A DNA stretch of 64,000 nucleotides from Castellaniella daejeonensis (GTDB lineage: Bacteria; Pseudomonadota; Gammaproteobacteria; Burkholderiales; Burkholderiaceae_B), in NCBI RefSeq assembly GCF_039523555.1, contig NZ_BAAAFN010000011.1, forward strand, positions 270,736-334,735, in the 5' to 3' direction. The position numbers and the translations under genes were made by a program. Under the pieces are notes generated by a model. The model was not told the DNA's origin and searched no databases. It saw only the letters and a list, made by a program, of their open reading frames with translations. Each line of letters starts with the position of its first letter. Position 1 is the first letter of the stretch. Shown in pieces: positions 52,966 through 61,825 of the stretch.

Positions 52966-53981
52966 GAACGGCCACCTGCCTGCTGTCCGGCAGCGCCGGC
53001 AGCGGGCATCCCACCGGGCCCTGCTTCGCTCACGGCCTGGACCAGGGCCTGCACGAAGCGGCCGGCCACGTCGAAGCCGGTCTGCTCGGTGATTTCCACG
53101 AAGCACGTGGGGCTCGTGACATTGATTTCGGTGATGTAGTCGCCGATCACGTCCAGGCCGATCAACAGCAGGCCGCGTCCGGCCAGCCGCTCGCCCACGG
53201 CCCGCGCCAGTTCGAGGTCGCGTTCCGACAGGGGCTGGGCCCGGCCGCGGCCGCCGGCGGCCAGGTTGCCGCGGGTTTCGCCCTGCAGCGGAACACGCGC
53301 CAGGGCGAACGGCACCGGCTCGCCGCCGATGATCAGGATGCGCTTGTCGCCATCGCGGATTTCCGGGATATAGCGCTGCGCCATGATGGTTTGCCTGCCC
53401 ATCCCGGTCAGGGATTCCAGGATGGAGCCCAGGTTCGGTTCGTCGGTCCTCAGGCGGAAAATGCCGCTGCCGCCCATGCCGTCCAGGGGCTTGACGATGA
53501 CATCGCCATGCAGCGCATGGAAGGCGCGCAATCGCGCCATGTCGCTGCTGACCAGCGTGGGAGCCGTGTATTGCGCGAATTCGGTGATGGCGAGCTTTTC
53601 CGGATGATTGCGGATCGCCGAACCGGCATTGAACACCCGCGCCCCCTGGGCCGCCGCATAGTCGAACAGGTGCGTCGCATAGACGTACTCCATGTCGAAG
53701 GGCGGATCCTTTCTCATCAGCACCGCATCGAAGTCGGCCAGCGCACATTCGCGCGGCTCGGCATCCTGCGTCCACCAGTCGTGGCCATGCCAGTCGGGAT
53801 CGGCGCGCAGGCGCATGCCGGTGGCGGAAACCCGCACGCGGCCTTCCAGGACGTACAGATCGCCCATCGTGGCGAAGCTGAAGTCGTGCCCCTGTGCTGC
53901 CAGGCTGCGCATGATGGCGACGGAGGAATCCTTCCAGGCCTTCAGGGCGGGCAGCGGATCGATGACGAACAGAAAATGCAT
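52962..53981 (-). CDS. gshB: Glutathione synthetase
   Basis: 339 residues, with the ATP-grasp fold: MHFLFVIDPLPALKAWKDSS, VLMRKDPPFDMEYVYATHL, VIVKPLDGMGGSGIFRL, MAQRYIPEIRDGDKRILI, and DVIGDYITEINVTSPTCFVEI. It joins gamma-glutamylcysteine and glycine. The C-terminal tail (GGMPAAGAAGQQAGG) is an extension without a known role. It starts the gshB-EIIA-ptsH-ptsI unit. Confidence 0.94.
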   Translation of the reverse strand: MHFLFVIDPLPALKAWKDSSVAIMRSLAAQGHDFSFATMGDLYVLEGRVRVSATGMRLRADPDWHGHDWWTQDAEPRECALADFDAVLMRKDPPFDMEYVYATHLFDYAAAQGARVFNAGSAIRNHPEKLAITEFAQYTAPTLVSSDMARLRAFHALHGDVIVKPLDGMGGSGIFRLRTDEPNLGSILESLTGMGRQTIMAQRYIPEIRDGDKRILIIGGEPVPFALARVPLQGETRGNLAAGGRGRAQPLSERDLELARAVGERLAGRGLLLIGLDVIGDYITEINVTSPTCFVEITEQTGFDVAGRFVQALVQAVSEAGPGGMPAAGAAGQQAGGRS

Positions 53982-54120
53982 GAATGCCTCGGGTGTCCTG
54001 CTTGGCTAATTCGGTGATTCCAGCCGCAGCCTTGCCTGGCCGCGTGCAAGCGGCCCGGATCCGGCAGGCACGGAACAGCCCGCAGGGACCATTCCGCGCA
54101 CAGTCTCAGAGCGGGTACGG

Positions 54121-54663
54121 TCAGGCTACATCGCCCTGCTTGCCGGTTTTCTTGCGGGGCGCCAGCACCATCACCATCTGGCGGCCTTCGAGCTTGGGCA
54201 TGGCCTCGACCAGGACCAATTCGCCCAGATCGTCGCGCACTCGTTCGAGTACGCGCATACCGAGTTCCTGGTGAGCCATCTCGCGGCCGCGAAAACGCAG
54301 CGTGACCTTTGCCTTGTCGCCATCCTCGATGAAACGGCGCAGGTTGCGCAGTTTCACCTGGTAGTCGCCTTCGTCGGTACCCGGCCGGAACTTGACTTCC
54401 TTGACCTGGATGACCTTCTGGCGGGCACGGGCTTCCTGCTGGCGCTTCTGTTCCTGGTACTTGAACTTGCCGTAGTCCATCAGGCGGCAGACGGGGGGGG
54501 TGGCCGTGGGGGCGATTTCGACCAGATCGACGTCGTTCTGCTCGGCCATGGCCATGGCTTCGGATGTGCGAACAATGCCCAGCTGCTCGCCATCCACGCC
54601 GATCAGGCGGACTTCATGAATGCGGATTTCACCGTTGACGCGGTGTTTCTTTTCGGTTGCGAT
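54121..54663 (-). CDS. infC: Translation initiation factor IF-3
   Basis: 180 residues if translation begins at the ATC codon at 54663 (IATEKKHRVNGEIRIHEVRL), which has caggag upstream. A GTG at 54597 would remove the conserved N-terminal strand. The rest is typical: RLMDYGKFKYQEQKRQQEAR, IQVKEVKFRPGTDEGDYQVK, MVLAPRKK. IF-3 discriminates against non-AUG starts, and a rare start codon is the known basis of its self-control. thrS is just upstream, but rpmI does not follow (see the split at 43664-54100). Confidence 0.93.
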   Translation of the reverse strand: MATEKKHRVNGEIRIHEVRLIGVDGEQLGIVRTSEAMAMAEQNDVDLVEIAPTATPPVCRLMDYGKFKYQEQKRQQEARARQKVIQVKEVKFRPGTDEGDYQVKLRNLRRFIEDGDKAKVTLRFRGREMAHQELGMRVLERVRDDLGELVLVEAMPKLEGRQMVMVLAPRKKTGKQGDVA

Positions 54664-54699
54664 GTCGAGAACTCCTGTGAGTTGATGAAAAGGGGTGAA

Positions 54700-56646
54700 T
54701 CAGGCCTGCGCCAGTTCGGTCCCCTGCTGACGAGTCGAGATTTCGTGCTGCAGCCGGGCGGTGAAATCCGCCACCGGCATCGAGCCCAGATCCAGATTGC
54801 CGCGCCCGCGCACCGATACGGCGCCGGATTCGCGTTCTTTCTCGCCGACGACCAGAATATACGGGATTTTCTGCAGGCTATGTTCGCGGATTTTACGGGT
54901 GATCTTTTCGCCCCGCACGTCGGCAAACACCCGCAGGCCCTGGCGCTTCAGGTCGGCGGCCAGCTGCTCCGCGTAGTCGGCGGAAGCGTCGGAGATGCAG
55001 CAGACCACGGCATGGTGCGGCGAAAGCCAGGCGGGCAATGCCCCTGCATGGTTCTCGATCAGCATGCCGATGAAGCGTTCCAGGGATCCCAGGATGGCCC
55101 GATGCAGCATCACCGGCGTGCGGCGCTGGTCCTGCGCATCGACATATTCGGCGCCAAGGCGCGCAGGCATGGAGAAATCCACCTGGATGGTGCCGCATTG
55201 CCAATGACGGCCGATGGCATCTTTCAGGGTGTATTCGATCTTCGGGCCGTAGAAGGCGCCTTCGCCTTCCGAGACTTCGTATTCGCAGTGGGACAGATCC
55301 AGGCTGTCTTTCAGGGCCTGCTCGGCCTTGTCCCAGACCTCGTCGGCGCCGATGCGCTTTTCGGGGCGGGTGGCGACCTTGTACAGAATCTCGGTGAAGC
55401 CGAAGTCGGCGTAGACCTTCTGCAGCAGGCGGGTGAAGGCGGCGCATTCTTCCTGGAGCTGATCTTCGGTACAGAAGATGTGTCCGTCGTCCTGGGTGAA
55501 GCCGCGCACGCGCATCATGCCGTGCAGCGAACCCGAGGGCTCGTTGCGGTGGCACTGGCCGAATTCACCGTAGCGCAGCGGCAGTTCGCGATAGGAATGC
55601 AGGCCGGCGTTGAAGATCTGCACGTGGCCCGGGCAGTTCATGGGCTTCAGTCCGTACACGCGGTTCTCGGATTCCGTCGTGAACATGTTTTCCTGGTAGT
55701 TGTCCCAGTGGCCGGTCTTTTTCCAGAGGGACAGGTCCAGGATCTGCGGCGCCTTGACTTCCTGGTAGCCGTTGTCCTGGTAAACCTGGCGCATGTACTG
55801 CTCGACCTGCTGCCAGACCGTCCAGCCCTTGGGGTGCCAGAAGATCAACCCGGGGGCTTCGTCCTGGAAATGGAACAGGTCCAGTTCGCGGCCGATGCGG
55901 CGGTGATCGCGCAGTTCGGCCTGCTCGAGCATGTGCAGATAGGCGTCCTGGTCTTCCTTGCGGGCCCAGGCGGTGCCGTAAATGCGCTGCAGCATTTCAT
56001 TATTGCTGTCGCCGCGCCAATAGGCCCCGGCAACCTTCATCAGCTTGAACACCCGCAAGCGGCCGGTGGACGGCACGTGCGGGCCGCGGCACAGGTCGAT
56101 GAAATCGCCTTCGCGGTACAGGCTGATCTTTTCATTGGTGGGGATCGAGGCGATGATCTCGGCCTTGTAGGCCTCGCCGATACCGCGGAAAAATTTCACG
56201 GCTTCGTCGCGGCCCCATTCCTCGCGCGTCACGGCTTCATCGCGGCGGGCCAGTTCGGCCATCTTCTTCTCGATGGCTTCCAGGTCTTCGGGCGTAAAGG
56301 GTCGTTTGTACGAAAAATCGTAGTAGAAGCCGTTTTCGATCACCGGGCCGATGGTGACCTGCGCGTCGGGAAACAGAGACTTCACCGCATAAGCCAGCAA
56401 GTGGGCGGTGGAATGGCGGATCAGGTCGAGGCCTTCGGGATCCTTGTCGGTGACGATGCTCAGGCTCGCATCCCGGTCGATCACGTGGCTGGCATCCACC
56501 AGCCGGGCCGGTTCGCCGTCCACGGCCAGCTTGCCCGCCAGGGCTGCCTTGCCCAACCCGGTACCGATGGAGCGCGCGACCTCGAGCACGGAAACAGGAT
56601 GGTCGAATTCGCGCCGCGAACCGTCGGGAAGGGTGATGCAAACCAT
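54700..56646 (-). CDS. thrS: Threonine-tRNA ligase
   Basis: 648 residues. Domain order: N-terminal TGS domain (about 1-60), the editing domain with HSTAHLLAYAVKSLFPDAQ, the class II core (RGPHVPSTGRLRVFKL, GLKPMNCPGHVQIF with the zinc Cys, RYGEFGQCHRNEPSGSLHG, RIGADEVWDKAEQALKDSL) and the C-terminal anticodon-binding domain (GLRVFADVRGEKITRKIREH). No leader structure is seen. It lies 36 bases upstream of infC and reads with it. Confidence 0.95.
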   Translation of the reverse strand: MVCITLPDGSRREFDHPVSVLEVARSIGTGLGKAALAGKLAVDGEPARLVDASHVIDRDASLSIVTDKDPEGLDLIRHSTAHLLAYAVKSLFPDAQVTIGPVIENGFYYDFSYKRPFTPEDLEAIEKKMAELARRDEAVTREEWGRDEAVKFFRGIGEAYKAEIIASIPTNEKISLYREGDFIDLCRGPHVPSTGRLRVFKLMKVAGAYWRGDSNNEMLQRIYGTAWARKEDQDAYLHMLEQAELRDHRRIGRELDLFHFQDEAPGLIFWHPKGWTVWQQVEQYMRQVYQDNGYQEVKAPQILDLSLWKKTGHWDNYQENMFTTESENRVYGLKPMNCPGHVQIFNAGLHSYRELPLRYGEFGQCHRNEPSGSLHGMMRVRGFTQDDGHIFCTEDQLQEECAAFTRLLQKVYADFGFTEILYKVATRPEKRIGADEVWDKAEQALKDSLDLSHCEYEVSEGEGAFYGPKIEYTLKDAIGRHWQCGTIQVDFSMPARLGAEYVDAQDQRRTPVMLHRAILGSLERFIGMLIENHAGALPAWLSPHHAVVCCISDASADYAEQLAADLKRQGLRVFADVRGEKITRKIREHSLQKIPYILVVGEKERESGAVSVRGRGNLDLGSMPVADFTARLQHEISTRQQGTELAQA

Positions 56647-56880
56647 TTATGCGTGTCCTGAAAATACGAAACGCGGCCTGCGCCGCGTAGGTAAAAAGCC
56701 TGAATTTGCCATGCAGGGGGAACCTGTCAAGTGTAGCAACCGGGAGAGCAACAATCAATTTCACAAGGCAAACCAAAGCGGCCAGGCCTCTCGGGCACCA
56801 CCCCGGCAGCCGGGATTGTTGCGAAAGAACAAAAGCGCCGTCCGCGCGCCTGGCCGGTTTTTCTTGTTCGCCCGCAGCGT

Positions 56881-56909
56881 TTGACAGCCTTTGAAATTCA
56901 CCCTAAAAT
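56881..56909 (+). promoter_or_regulatory. Promoter of tRNA-Val
   Basis: TTGACA (56881-56886), a 17-base spacer, then TAAAAT (56904-56909), 15 bases before the tRNA. A nearly ideal sigma-70 promoter. The other 230 bases back to thrS show no gene. Confidence 0.85.
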
Positions 56910-56924
56910 TTCGTTCTTTCCTGA

Positions 56925-57001
56925 AGGCGGTTAGCTCAGTTGGTTAGAGCGCTACGTTGACATCGTAGAGGTCGCTGGTTCGAATCCAGTACTGCCTACC
57001 A
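56925..57001 (+). tRNA. tRNA-Val (GAC)
   Basis: 77 bases with encoded CCA. The acceptor stem AGGCGGT pairs with ACTGCCT (one G-T); the anticodon arm is CTACG-TTGACAT-CGTAG, anticodon GAC; the T loop is GTTCGAATC. The assembly gap begins 13 bases after its end. Confidence 0.95.
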
Positions 57002-57013
57002 GATTTCCGGGTC

Positions 57014-57076
57014 NNNNNNNNNNNNNNNNNNNNNNNNNNNNNNNNNNNNNNNNNNNNNNNNNNNNNNNNNNNNNNN
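57014..57076. other. Assembly gap, 63 Ns
   Basis: Unresolved run of N immediately after tRNA-Val, with no gene assigned across it. A repeat, such as a tandem tRNA copy, may have broken the assembly. Confidence 0.95.
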
Positions 57077-57117
57077 CTGACTGCCGGGGCCGGTCGGGTC
57101 CGCCCGGTGACGGGCGC

Positions 57118-57879
57118 TCAACCCCTGGCCAGCAACGACCGCGCCCAGCGCCGCGCCGGCAGGCCGGTGCGGGACTCCAGCCGCTCGGCCCGGTCCAGCA
57201 GATCCTGGCGCGACAAGTCCAGGGCATCGCCCTTGAAGGCCAGGACCACGGTATTGCCCTCGTCGATCTCGGGCAGGCACAGCACCCGCCCGTCGAACGC
57301 CGCACGGATGCCTCGCAGGTTTTCTTCGAAGCTCTCGTGGCGGCCGAAGAGGTTCACGCTCATCACGCCCGGTTCGTCCAGGATCCGGAAGCAGTCCAGG
57401 TAGAAATCCGGGTCGCCACATACCGGACCTTCTGCCCGGCTGTCATACAAATCCACCATCAGCGCCCGATAGCACCCCGCCCTGCCCGGCTCGGCCACCC
57501 AGTCACGCGCATCCGCATGATCGACGACGGACCGTGCGCTACCGGGCAAGCGGAAGAAGGCCCTGCACATCGCCGTGACGGCAGGATTGCGCTCGACCGT
57601 TTCGATCCGGGACCGGGTATGCCGCAGGGTGAAGCGCAACAGCGAGCCTGCGCCTAGCCCCAGGATGCCGATGCGATCGCGCGCGCCAGACGGCGCGAAC
57701 AGCAACCAGGCCATCATCTGCTGGGTATAGGCCAGCACCAGCTCGGATGGTCGGGCGATGCGCATCGCCCCCTGGATCCATTCCGAGTTGAAATGCAGGT
57801 AGCGGATGCCGTCTTCTTCCGACAGTGTCGGCAGATCGGCTTCCCAGGCCGGCTGCCGGGCGGGTCGGGTTCGGGCCAC
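57118..57879 (-). CDS. Spermidine synthase-like (polyamine aminopropyltransferase fold) protein
   Basis: 253 residues from a GTG at 57879 directly behind the thiolase stop. The class I nucleotide-binding fold is visible in IGILGLGAGSLLRFTLRH and IETVERNPAVTAMCRAFF, followed by the acidic DHADARDW and LMVDLYDSRAEGP. This resembles the spermidine-synthase-like methyltransferases of proteobacteria, which lack a proven polyamine activity. The N-terminal beta-domain of true spermidine synthases is short here. It follows the thiolase and is probably cotranscribed; it ends near the assembly gap. Confidence 0.75.
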   Translation of the reverse strand: MARTRPARQPAWEADLPTLSEEDGIRYLHFNSEWIQGAMRIARPSELVLAYTQQMMAWLLFAPSGARDRIGILGLGAGSLLRFTLRHTRSRIETVERNPAVTAMCRAFFRLPGSARSVVDHADARDWVAEPGRAGCYRALMVDLYDSRAEGPVCGDPDFYLDCFRILDEPGVMSVNLFGRHESFEENLRGIRAAFDGRVLCLPEIDEGNTVVLAFKGDALDLSRQDLLDRAERLESRTGLPARRWARSLLARG

Positions 57880-59061
57880 CTACAGGCGCTCGAAGATGGC
57901 GGCGATGCCCTGCCCGCCGCCGATGCACATGGTGACCAGGGCATGGCGGCCCTGGACGCGCCGCAGTTCGTGCAACGCCTTGACCGTGATCAGGGCGCCC
58001 GTGGCGCCGATCGGGTGTCCCAGGCTGATGCCGCTGCCGTTGGGGTTGACCTTGGCCGGGTCGAAACCCAGTTCGCGCGAAACCGCGCAGGCCTGGGCAG
58101 CAAAAGCCTCGTTGGCCTCGATCACATCGATCTGGTCCAACGTGAGGCCCGCGCGCGACAGAGCATTGCGCGTGGCCGGCACCGGACCGATACCCATGTA
58201 CTGAGGATCCACCCCGGCATGACCGTAGGACACCAGGCGCGCCATCGGAGTCAGCCCCCGGGCCCGGGCGGCCTGCTCGGTCATCAGCAGCACGGCGGCC
58301 GCGCCGTCGTTCAGGCCCGATGCATTGCCCGCCGTCACGGTGCCGTTTTCCTTGGCGAACACGGGCTTGAGCTTGCTGAAGCTTTCAGGGCTGGCATCGA
58401 AGCGCACGTGCTCGTCCCGGTCGAACACGACCTCGCCCTTGCGGGTCTTCTGCACCACCGGCACGATCTGCTGCTTGAAATAGCCCTGCTCGATGGCATG
58501 CGCCGCACGCCGGTGCGATTCCAGCGCCAGGGCATCCTGGTCCTCGCGGCTGATGCCATACTTCTGCGCCACGTTCTCGGCCGTGACGCCCATGTGATAT
58601 TTTTCGAACGGGCAGGACAACGCCCCCGTCATCATGTCCACCAGCCGCGAATCACCCATGCGCGATCCCCAGCGCTGCCCCACCGCCACATAGGGTGCGC
58701 GGCTCATGCTTTCGGCGCCTGCGCCGATGGCGACTTCGGCATCGCCCAGCATCAGCACCTGGGCTGCGGACACGATGGCCTGCAGGCCCGAGCCGCACAG
58801 GCGATTGACGTTGAAGGCCGGCACAGACTGGGGAATGCCCGCGTTCAGCGCCGCCACGCGCGACAGGTACATGTCGCGCGGCTCGGTGTTGATGACGTGG
58901 CCGAAAACGACATGGCCGACGTCGTCGGCCGACACGCCCGCCCGCTCCAGCACATTGCGCACCACCAGTTCCCCCAGTTCGCAGGGGGAGACGTCCTTCA
59001 GGCCGCCGCCGAAATCCCCGATGGCGGTGCGGCAGGCTTCAACGATGACGATGTCTTGCAT
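57880..59061 (-). CDS. Acetyl-CoA acyltransferase (thiolase)
   Basis: 393 residues. The acylated Cys is in NVNRLCGSGLQAI; the second active-site Cys is in VTMCIGGGQGIAAIF; NGSGISLGHPIGATGA holds the catalytic His. It could work in fatty-acid or aromatic beta-oxidation or in polyhydroxybutyrate synthesis (PhaA/BktB type); sequence alone does not decide. No partner beta-oxidation gene is in the window. It lies upstream of the spermidine-synthase-like gene and 100 bases after cheV. Confidence 0.9.
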   Translation of the reverse strand: MQDIVIVEACRTAIGDFGGGLKDVSPCELGELVVRNVLERAGVSADDVGHVVFGHVINTEPRDMYLSRVAALNAGIPQSVPAFNVNRLCGSGLQAIVSAAQVLMLGDAEVAIGAGAESMSRAPYVAVGQRWGSRMGDSRLVDMMTGALSCPFEKYHMGVTAENVAQKYGISREDQDALALESHRRAAHAIEQGYFKQQIVPVVQKTRKGEVVFDRDEHVRFDASPESFSKLKPVFAKENGTVTAGNASGLNDGAAAVLLMTEQAARARGLTPMARLVSYGHAGVDPQYMGIGPVPATRNALSRAGLTLDQIDVIEANEAFAAQACAVSRELGFDPAKVNPNGSGISLGHPIGATGALITVKALHELRRVQGRHALVTMCIGGGQGIAAIFERL

Positions 59062-59163
59062 GATCGATTCCTATGATGAAAAAAGCCCTCACGCCGCGCC
59101 TTTCGGCTTGCTGCCCCCCACCAGAGGCGGGCGTTTTACCCTGGGGCGGCCCGGCGGTAAAAA

Positions 59164-60129
59164 TCAGTGGCCCAGCGCCTTGCGGATGGCGCCGGACAAT
59201 TCTTCCGCGGAGAATTTGGCGACATAGCCGTTGGCGCCGACGCTGCGCACGTGGTTCTCGTTGGCCGAGCCCGACAGGGACGAGTGGATCACCACCGGCA
59301 TGCTGCTGAAACGGGGGTCCTGCTTGATGTTGCGCGTCAGCGTGAAGCCGTCCATTTCGGGCATTTCCAGGTCGGTCAGCATCAGACAGACCTTGTCGTG
59401 GATGGTCTTGCCTTCGGCCTCGGCCGCGGCGGCCAGGGCATTCAGGCGATTCCAGGCTTCCTGACCGGACTTGGTCATCTCGTAGGGAATATCCATGGCC
59501 TTCAGGGTCTGCTCCATGAGAGCCCGGGCCACGAAGGAATCATCCGCCACCAGCACCACGGTGCCGGGCTTCAGGGAAAACTTGTCGCCGACTTCCCGGG
59601 ATTCGACCTTGTGGCGATTTTCCTCTGGCGTGATGGCCTGCAGGATGGCCTCGACGTCCAGCACCTGGGCCAGGCGGGCCTCATCGCCGCTGCCCTCGCT
59701 CAGGCGGGCAATGCTGGTGATCAGGCTGGGGCCCGTACCCGTGTTTTCGGCGGAGATCACCTGATTCCAGTCCAGCCGCACGATGTCCTCGACCGACTCC
59801 ACCGTGAACGCCTGGGTCGTGCGGGCATATTCCGTCACCAGCATCAGGCTCGGTGCGGCCGCCAGCTTGCATCCCACGATCGCCGGCAGGTCGTACACCG
59901 GGATCACCTGGTCGCGCAAATGCACGACACCAAGCGAGAATTTGGGTGCGCCGGCGATCGGCGTGATGGCGGGCATGGTCACGATTTCCCGGACCTTGAG
60001 CACATTGATGCCGAAAAGCTCGGACTGACCCAAGGCAGCATCCGTCCCCAGGCGGAACAGGAGCAGTTCGAACCGGTTGGTACCGGTCAGGTTGGTGCGT
60101 TCATCGATTTCTTTCTGGAGTGAGCTCAT
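59164..60129 (-). CDS. cheV: Chemotaxis protein CheV
   Basis: 321 residues: an N-terminal CheW-like coupling domain (RFELLLFRLG, FGINVLKVREIVTM, FSLGVVHLRDQVIPVYDLP) joined to a C-terminal response-regulator domain. The receiver shows VLVADDSFVARALM with the acidic pair, LMLTDLEMPEMDG with the phosphorylated Asp, and GYVAKFSAEELSGAI with the Lys. CheV couples receptors to CheA and its receiver may buffer phosphate. A methyl-accepting receptor follows further on, at 63071. Confidence 0.9.
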   Translation of the reverse strand: MSSLQKEIDERTNLTGTNRFELLLFRLGTDAALGQSELFGINVLKVREIVTMPAITPIAGAPKFSLGVVHLRDQVIPVYDLPAIVGCKLAAAPSLMLVTEYARTTQAFTVESVEDIVRLDWNQVISAENTGTGPSLITSIARLSEGSGDEARLAQVLDVEAILQAITPEENRHKVESREVGDKFSLKPGTVVLVADDSFVARALMEQTLKAMDIPYEMTKSGQEAWNRLNALAAAAEAEGKTIHDKVCLMLTDLEMPEMDGFTLTRNIKQDPRFSSMPVVIHSSLSGSANENHVRSVGANGYVAKFSAEELSGAIRKALGH

Positions 60130-60235
60130 GTCTGGCCTTGTATGGATGCGGTATCTCCGAACGGGAGATTCTAAAGGAGGCGAAGAAGGGTCGCAGCACT
60201 TTCATGCGCACACCCCGATGCAGCGCGGCGGAAGG

Positions 60236-61825
60236 TCAGGGCGACAGCATGCCTTCCAGCGTCGTCTGCTCGAAATCATCCACCAGAATGTCGATGCTCA
60301 ACTGCCAGCGACCGGCGCCGGAAAGCGGCAGAGAACCCATGTCGACGCGCCAGCGCCCATCCTGCTGGCGGCGCGCCGCCCGGCGCAACGGTTCGATGCC
60401 GGCCTGCGGATTGCTCAGCGCAAGCGTCAGGCCCTGGGCTTCCAGGGGCTTGCCGGACACGGCATCGCGCAGTTCGATGAGCCACGCGCCGCCGGACGGC
60501 ATCACCCTGGCGCGGGCACGGCCATTGGACAATTCGAAGGATGCCAGCCTACTGCCGGCGCTGCGCGCATGGGCCTCGACGACCGCGTCCAGGCTGCGCG
60601 GCGGCGGCGTGAAGCGCCAGAGCGACACCACGCCCAGCAAAACCAGCGCCACCGCTGCCTCGACCCCGATGCTGCGCCGCAGGCGCCCGCGAGCTGCCCT
60701 GTCGCCCGCCAAGGCCGGGCCCGTGCAGCGCCAGCGGTTGAATGCCGCAATGGCGAGCAGCCCGCACACCAGCGCAAGTTTCACGCTCAGGACGATGCCG
60801 TAGGACGTGCGCCACAGGTCCCCCGGCTGGTCCAGCTGCAGCAGCGTCAAGCCCGTCCCGCTTGCCAGGAGCAGGATCACGGCCGGCGCGATCCAGCGTG
60901 AGAACCAGGCCAGCAGCGGTTGGCCCGCCCACCCGGCCGGACCTGGCTTCAGCAGGCGGGTCAGCGGCACGAGCGCCCCCAGCCAGGCGGCCGCCGTTAC
61001 CACGTGCAGCACGACCAAGGGGCGTGACAGCCATTGCGGCGGCGCCGTGCCGGCGTGGCCGCTGGCGGCCAGCGCCGCGCCCGCCAGGGCCAGGCCGGCG
61101 CCCGCGCATCCACGCGCCACCCAGGACTTCCGAGCGCGCAATGCGCCGGCCGAGGCCAGCAGGGCCAGGGCGGACAGGCCCAGCGTCCAGGCATAGCGGC
61201 TTGCCAGGGCGGTCGACCAGGGCGCCCATCCGAGCAGAGCCGCTCCGGGCAGGTCCAGCAAGTCCAGCCCCTGCAATCCCAGATTCAGCGGCAACAGGGC
61301 CAGGCCGGTCCAGACCAGGGGCCGTGCCCAGCCCTGGCGATCCGACGGATCACGCGCACTGAACAGAGCCGCACCCACGCACGCAAACAGGCATGCGTAG
61401 CCCAGCCAGCGGCCCAGCCAGATGGCCGCCTCGCGCGCCCCAGGCGCGGCGGCAGCCCCGGCCGTCATGGCCGAGCCACCCGGTACACCGACCGAATAGT
61501 CCAGCGTGCCTCCCACGGGATGTCCGTCCGCCGAGACGACGCGCCAGCTGAGCAGATAGGGGCCTTGCGGCGCACCGGCAGGCAGCGGGACGCGGATGCG
61601 GCTTCCGCCGGCCCGGGACGGCGCCACGTCTGCCGGCTGGCCCTCGGGGCCGAACAGGCGCAATGCAGTGACGCTGACGGGCTCGTTGAACGTCAGGACG
61701 GCAGCGTCCGGAGCCCGTTCGAGCACTGCGCCGGGCGCCGGATCGGCCCGGATCAGCGCCGCATGCCCCCAGGCCGCCTGCCCCCACGTCAGCAGGCAGG
61801 CAAGCAGGATGAAAGCGACCTTCAA
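60236..61825 (-). CDS. CopC-CopD fusion, copper transport/resistance protein (YcnJ-like)
   Basis: 529 residues. A signal peptide (FILLACLLTWGQAAWG) leaves a mature N-terminus HAALIRADPAPGAV, the CopC copper-binding pattern with His1 and the later SADGHPVGG. The CopC beta-sandwich (to about 115) is followed by a CopD membrane domain of about eight segments, and a soluble C-terminal domain (RARVMPSGGAWLIELRDAVS). It would carry copper across the inner membrane. The start is a TTG at 61825 that overlaps the ycnI stop; no ribosome site precedes it, so expression probably depends on coupling. Confidence 0.85.
   Translation of the reverse strand: MKVAFILLACLLTWGQAAWGHAALIRADPAPGAVLERAPDAAVLTFNEPVSVTALRLFGPEGQPADVAPSRAGGSRIRVPLPAGAPQGPYLLSWRVVSADGHPVGGTLDYSVGVPGGSAMTAGAAAAPGAREAAIWLGRWLGYACLFACVGAALFSARDPSDRQGWARPLVWTGLALLPLNLGLQGLDLLDLPGAALLGWAPWSTALASRYAWTLGLSALALLASAGALRARKSWVARGCAGAGLALAGAALAASGHAGTAPPQWLSRPLVVLHVVTAAAWLGALVPLTRLLKPGPAGWAGQPLLAWFSRWIAPAVILLLASGTGLTLLQLDQPGDLWRTSYGIVLSVKLALVCGLLAIAAFNRWRCTGPALAGDRAARGRLRRSIGVEAAVALVLLGVVSLWRFTPPPRSLDAVVEAHARSAGSRLASFELSNGRARARVMPSGGAWLIELRDAVSGKPLEAQGLTLALSNPQAGIEPLRRAARRQQDGRWRVDMGSLPLSGAGRWQLSIDILVDDFEQTTLEGMLSP

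Noticed and set aside
54271..56661. 796-codon plus-strand frame over infC and thrS
   Set aside because: Antisense of two certain housekeeping genes; no ribosome site or domain.
59134..59162. Stem TTTTACC/GGTAAAA after cheV as a terminator
   Set aside because: The loop is 15 bases long and no T run follows on the minus strand, so the evidence is too weak to list.
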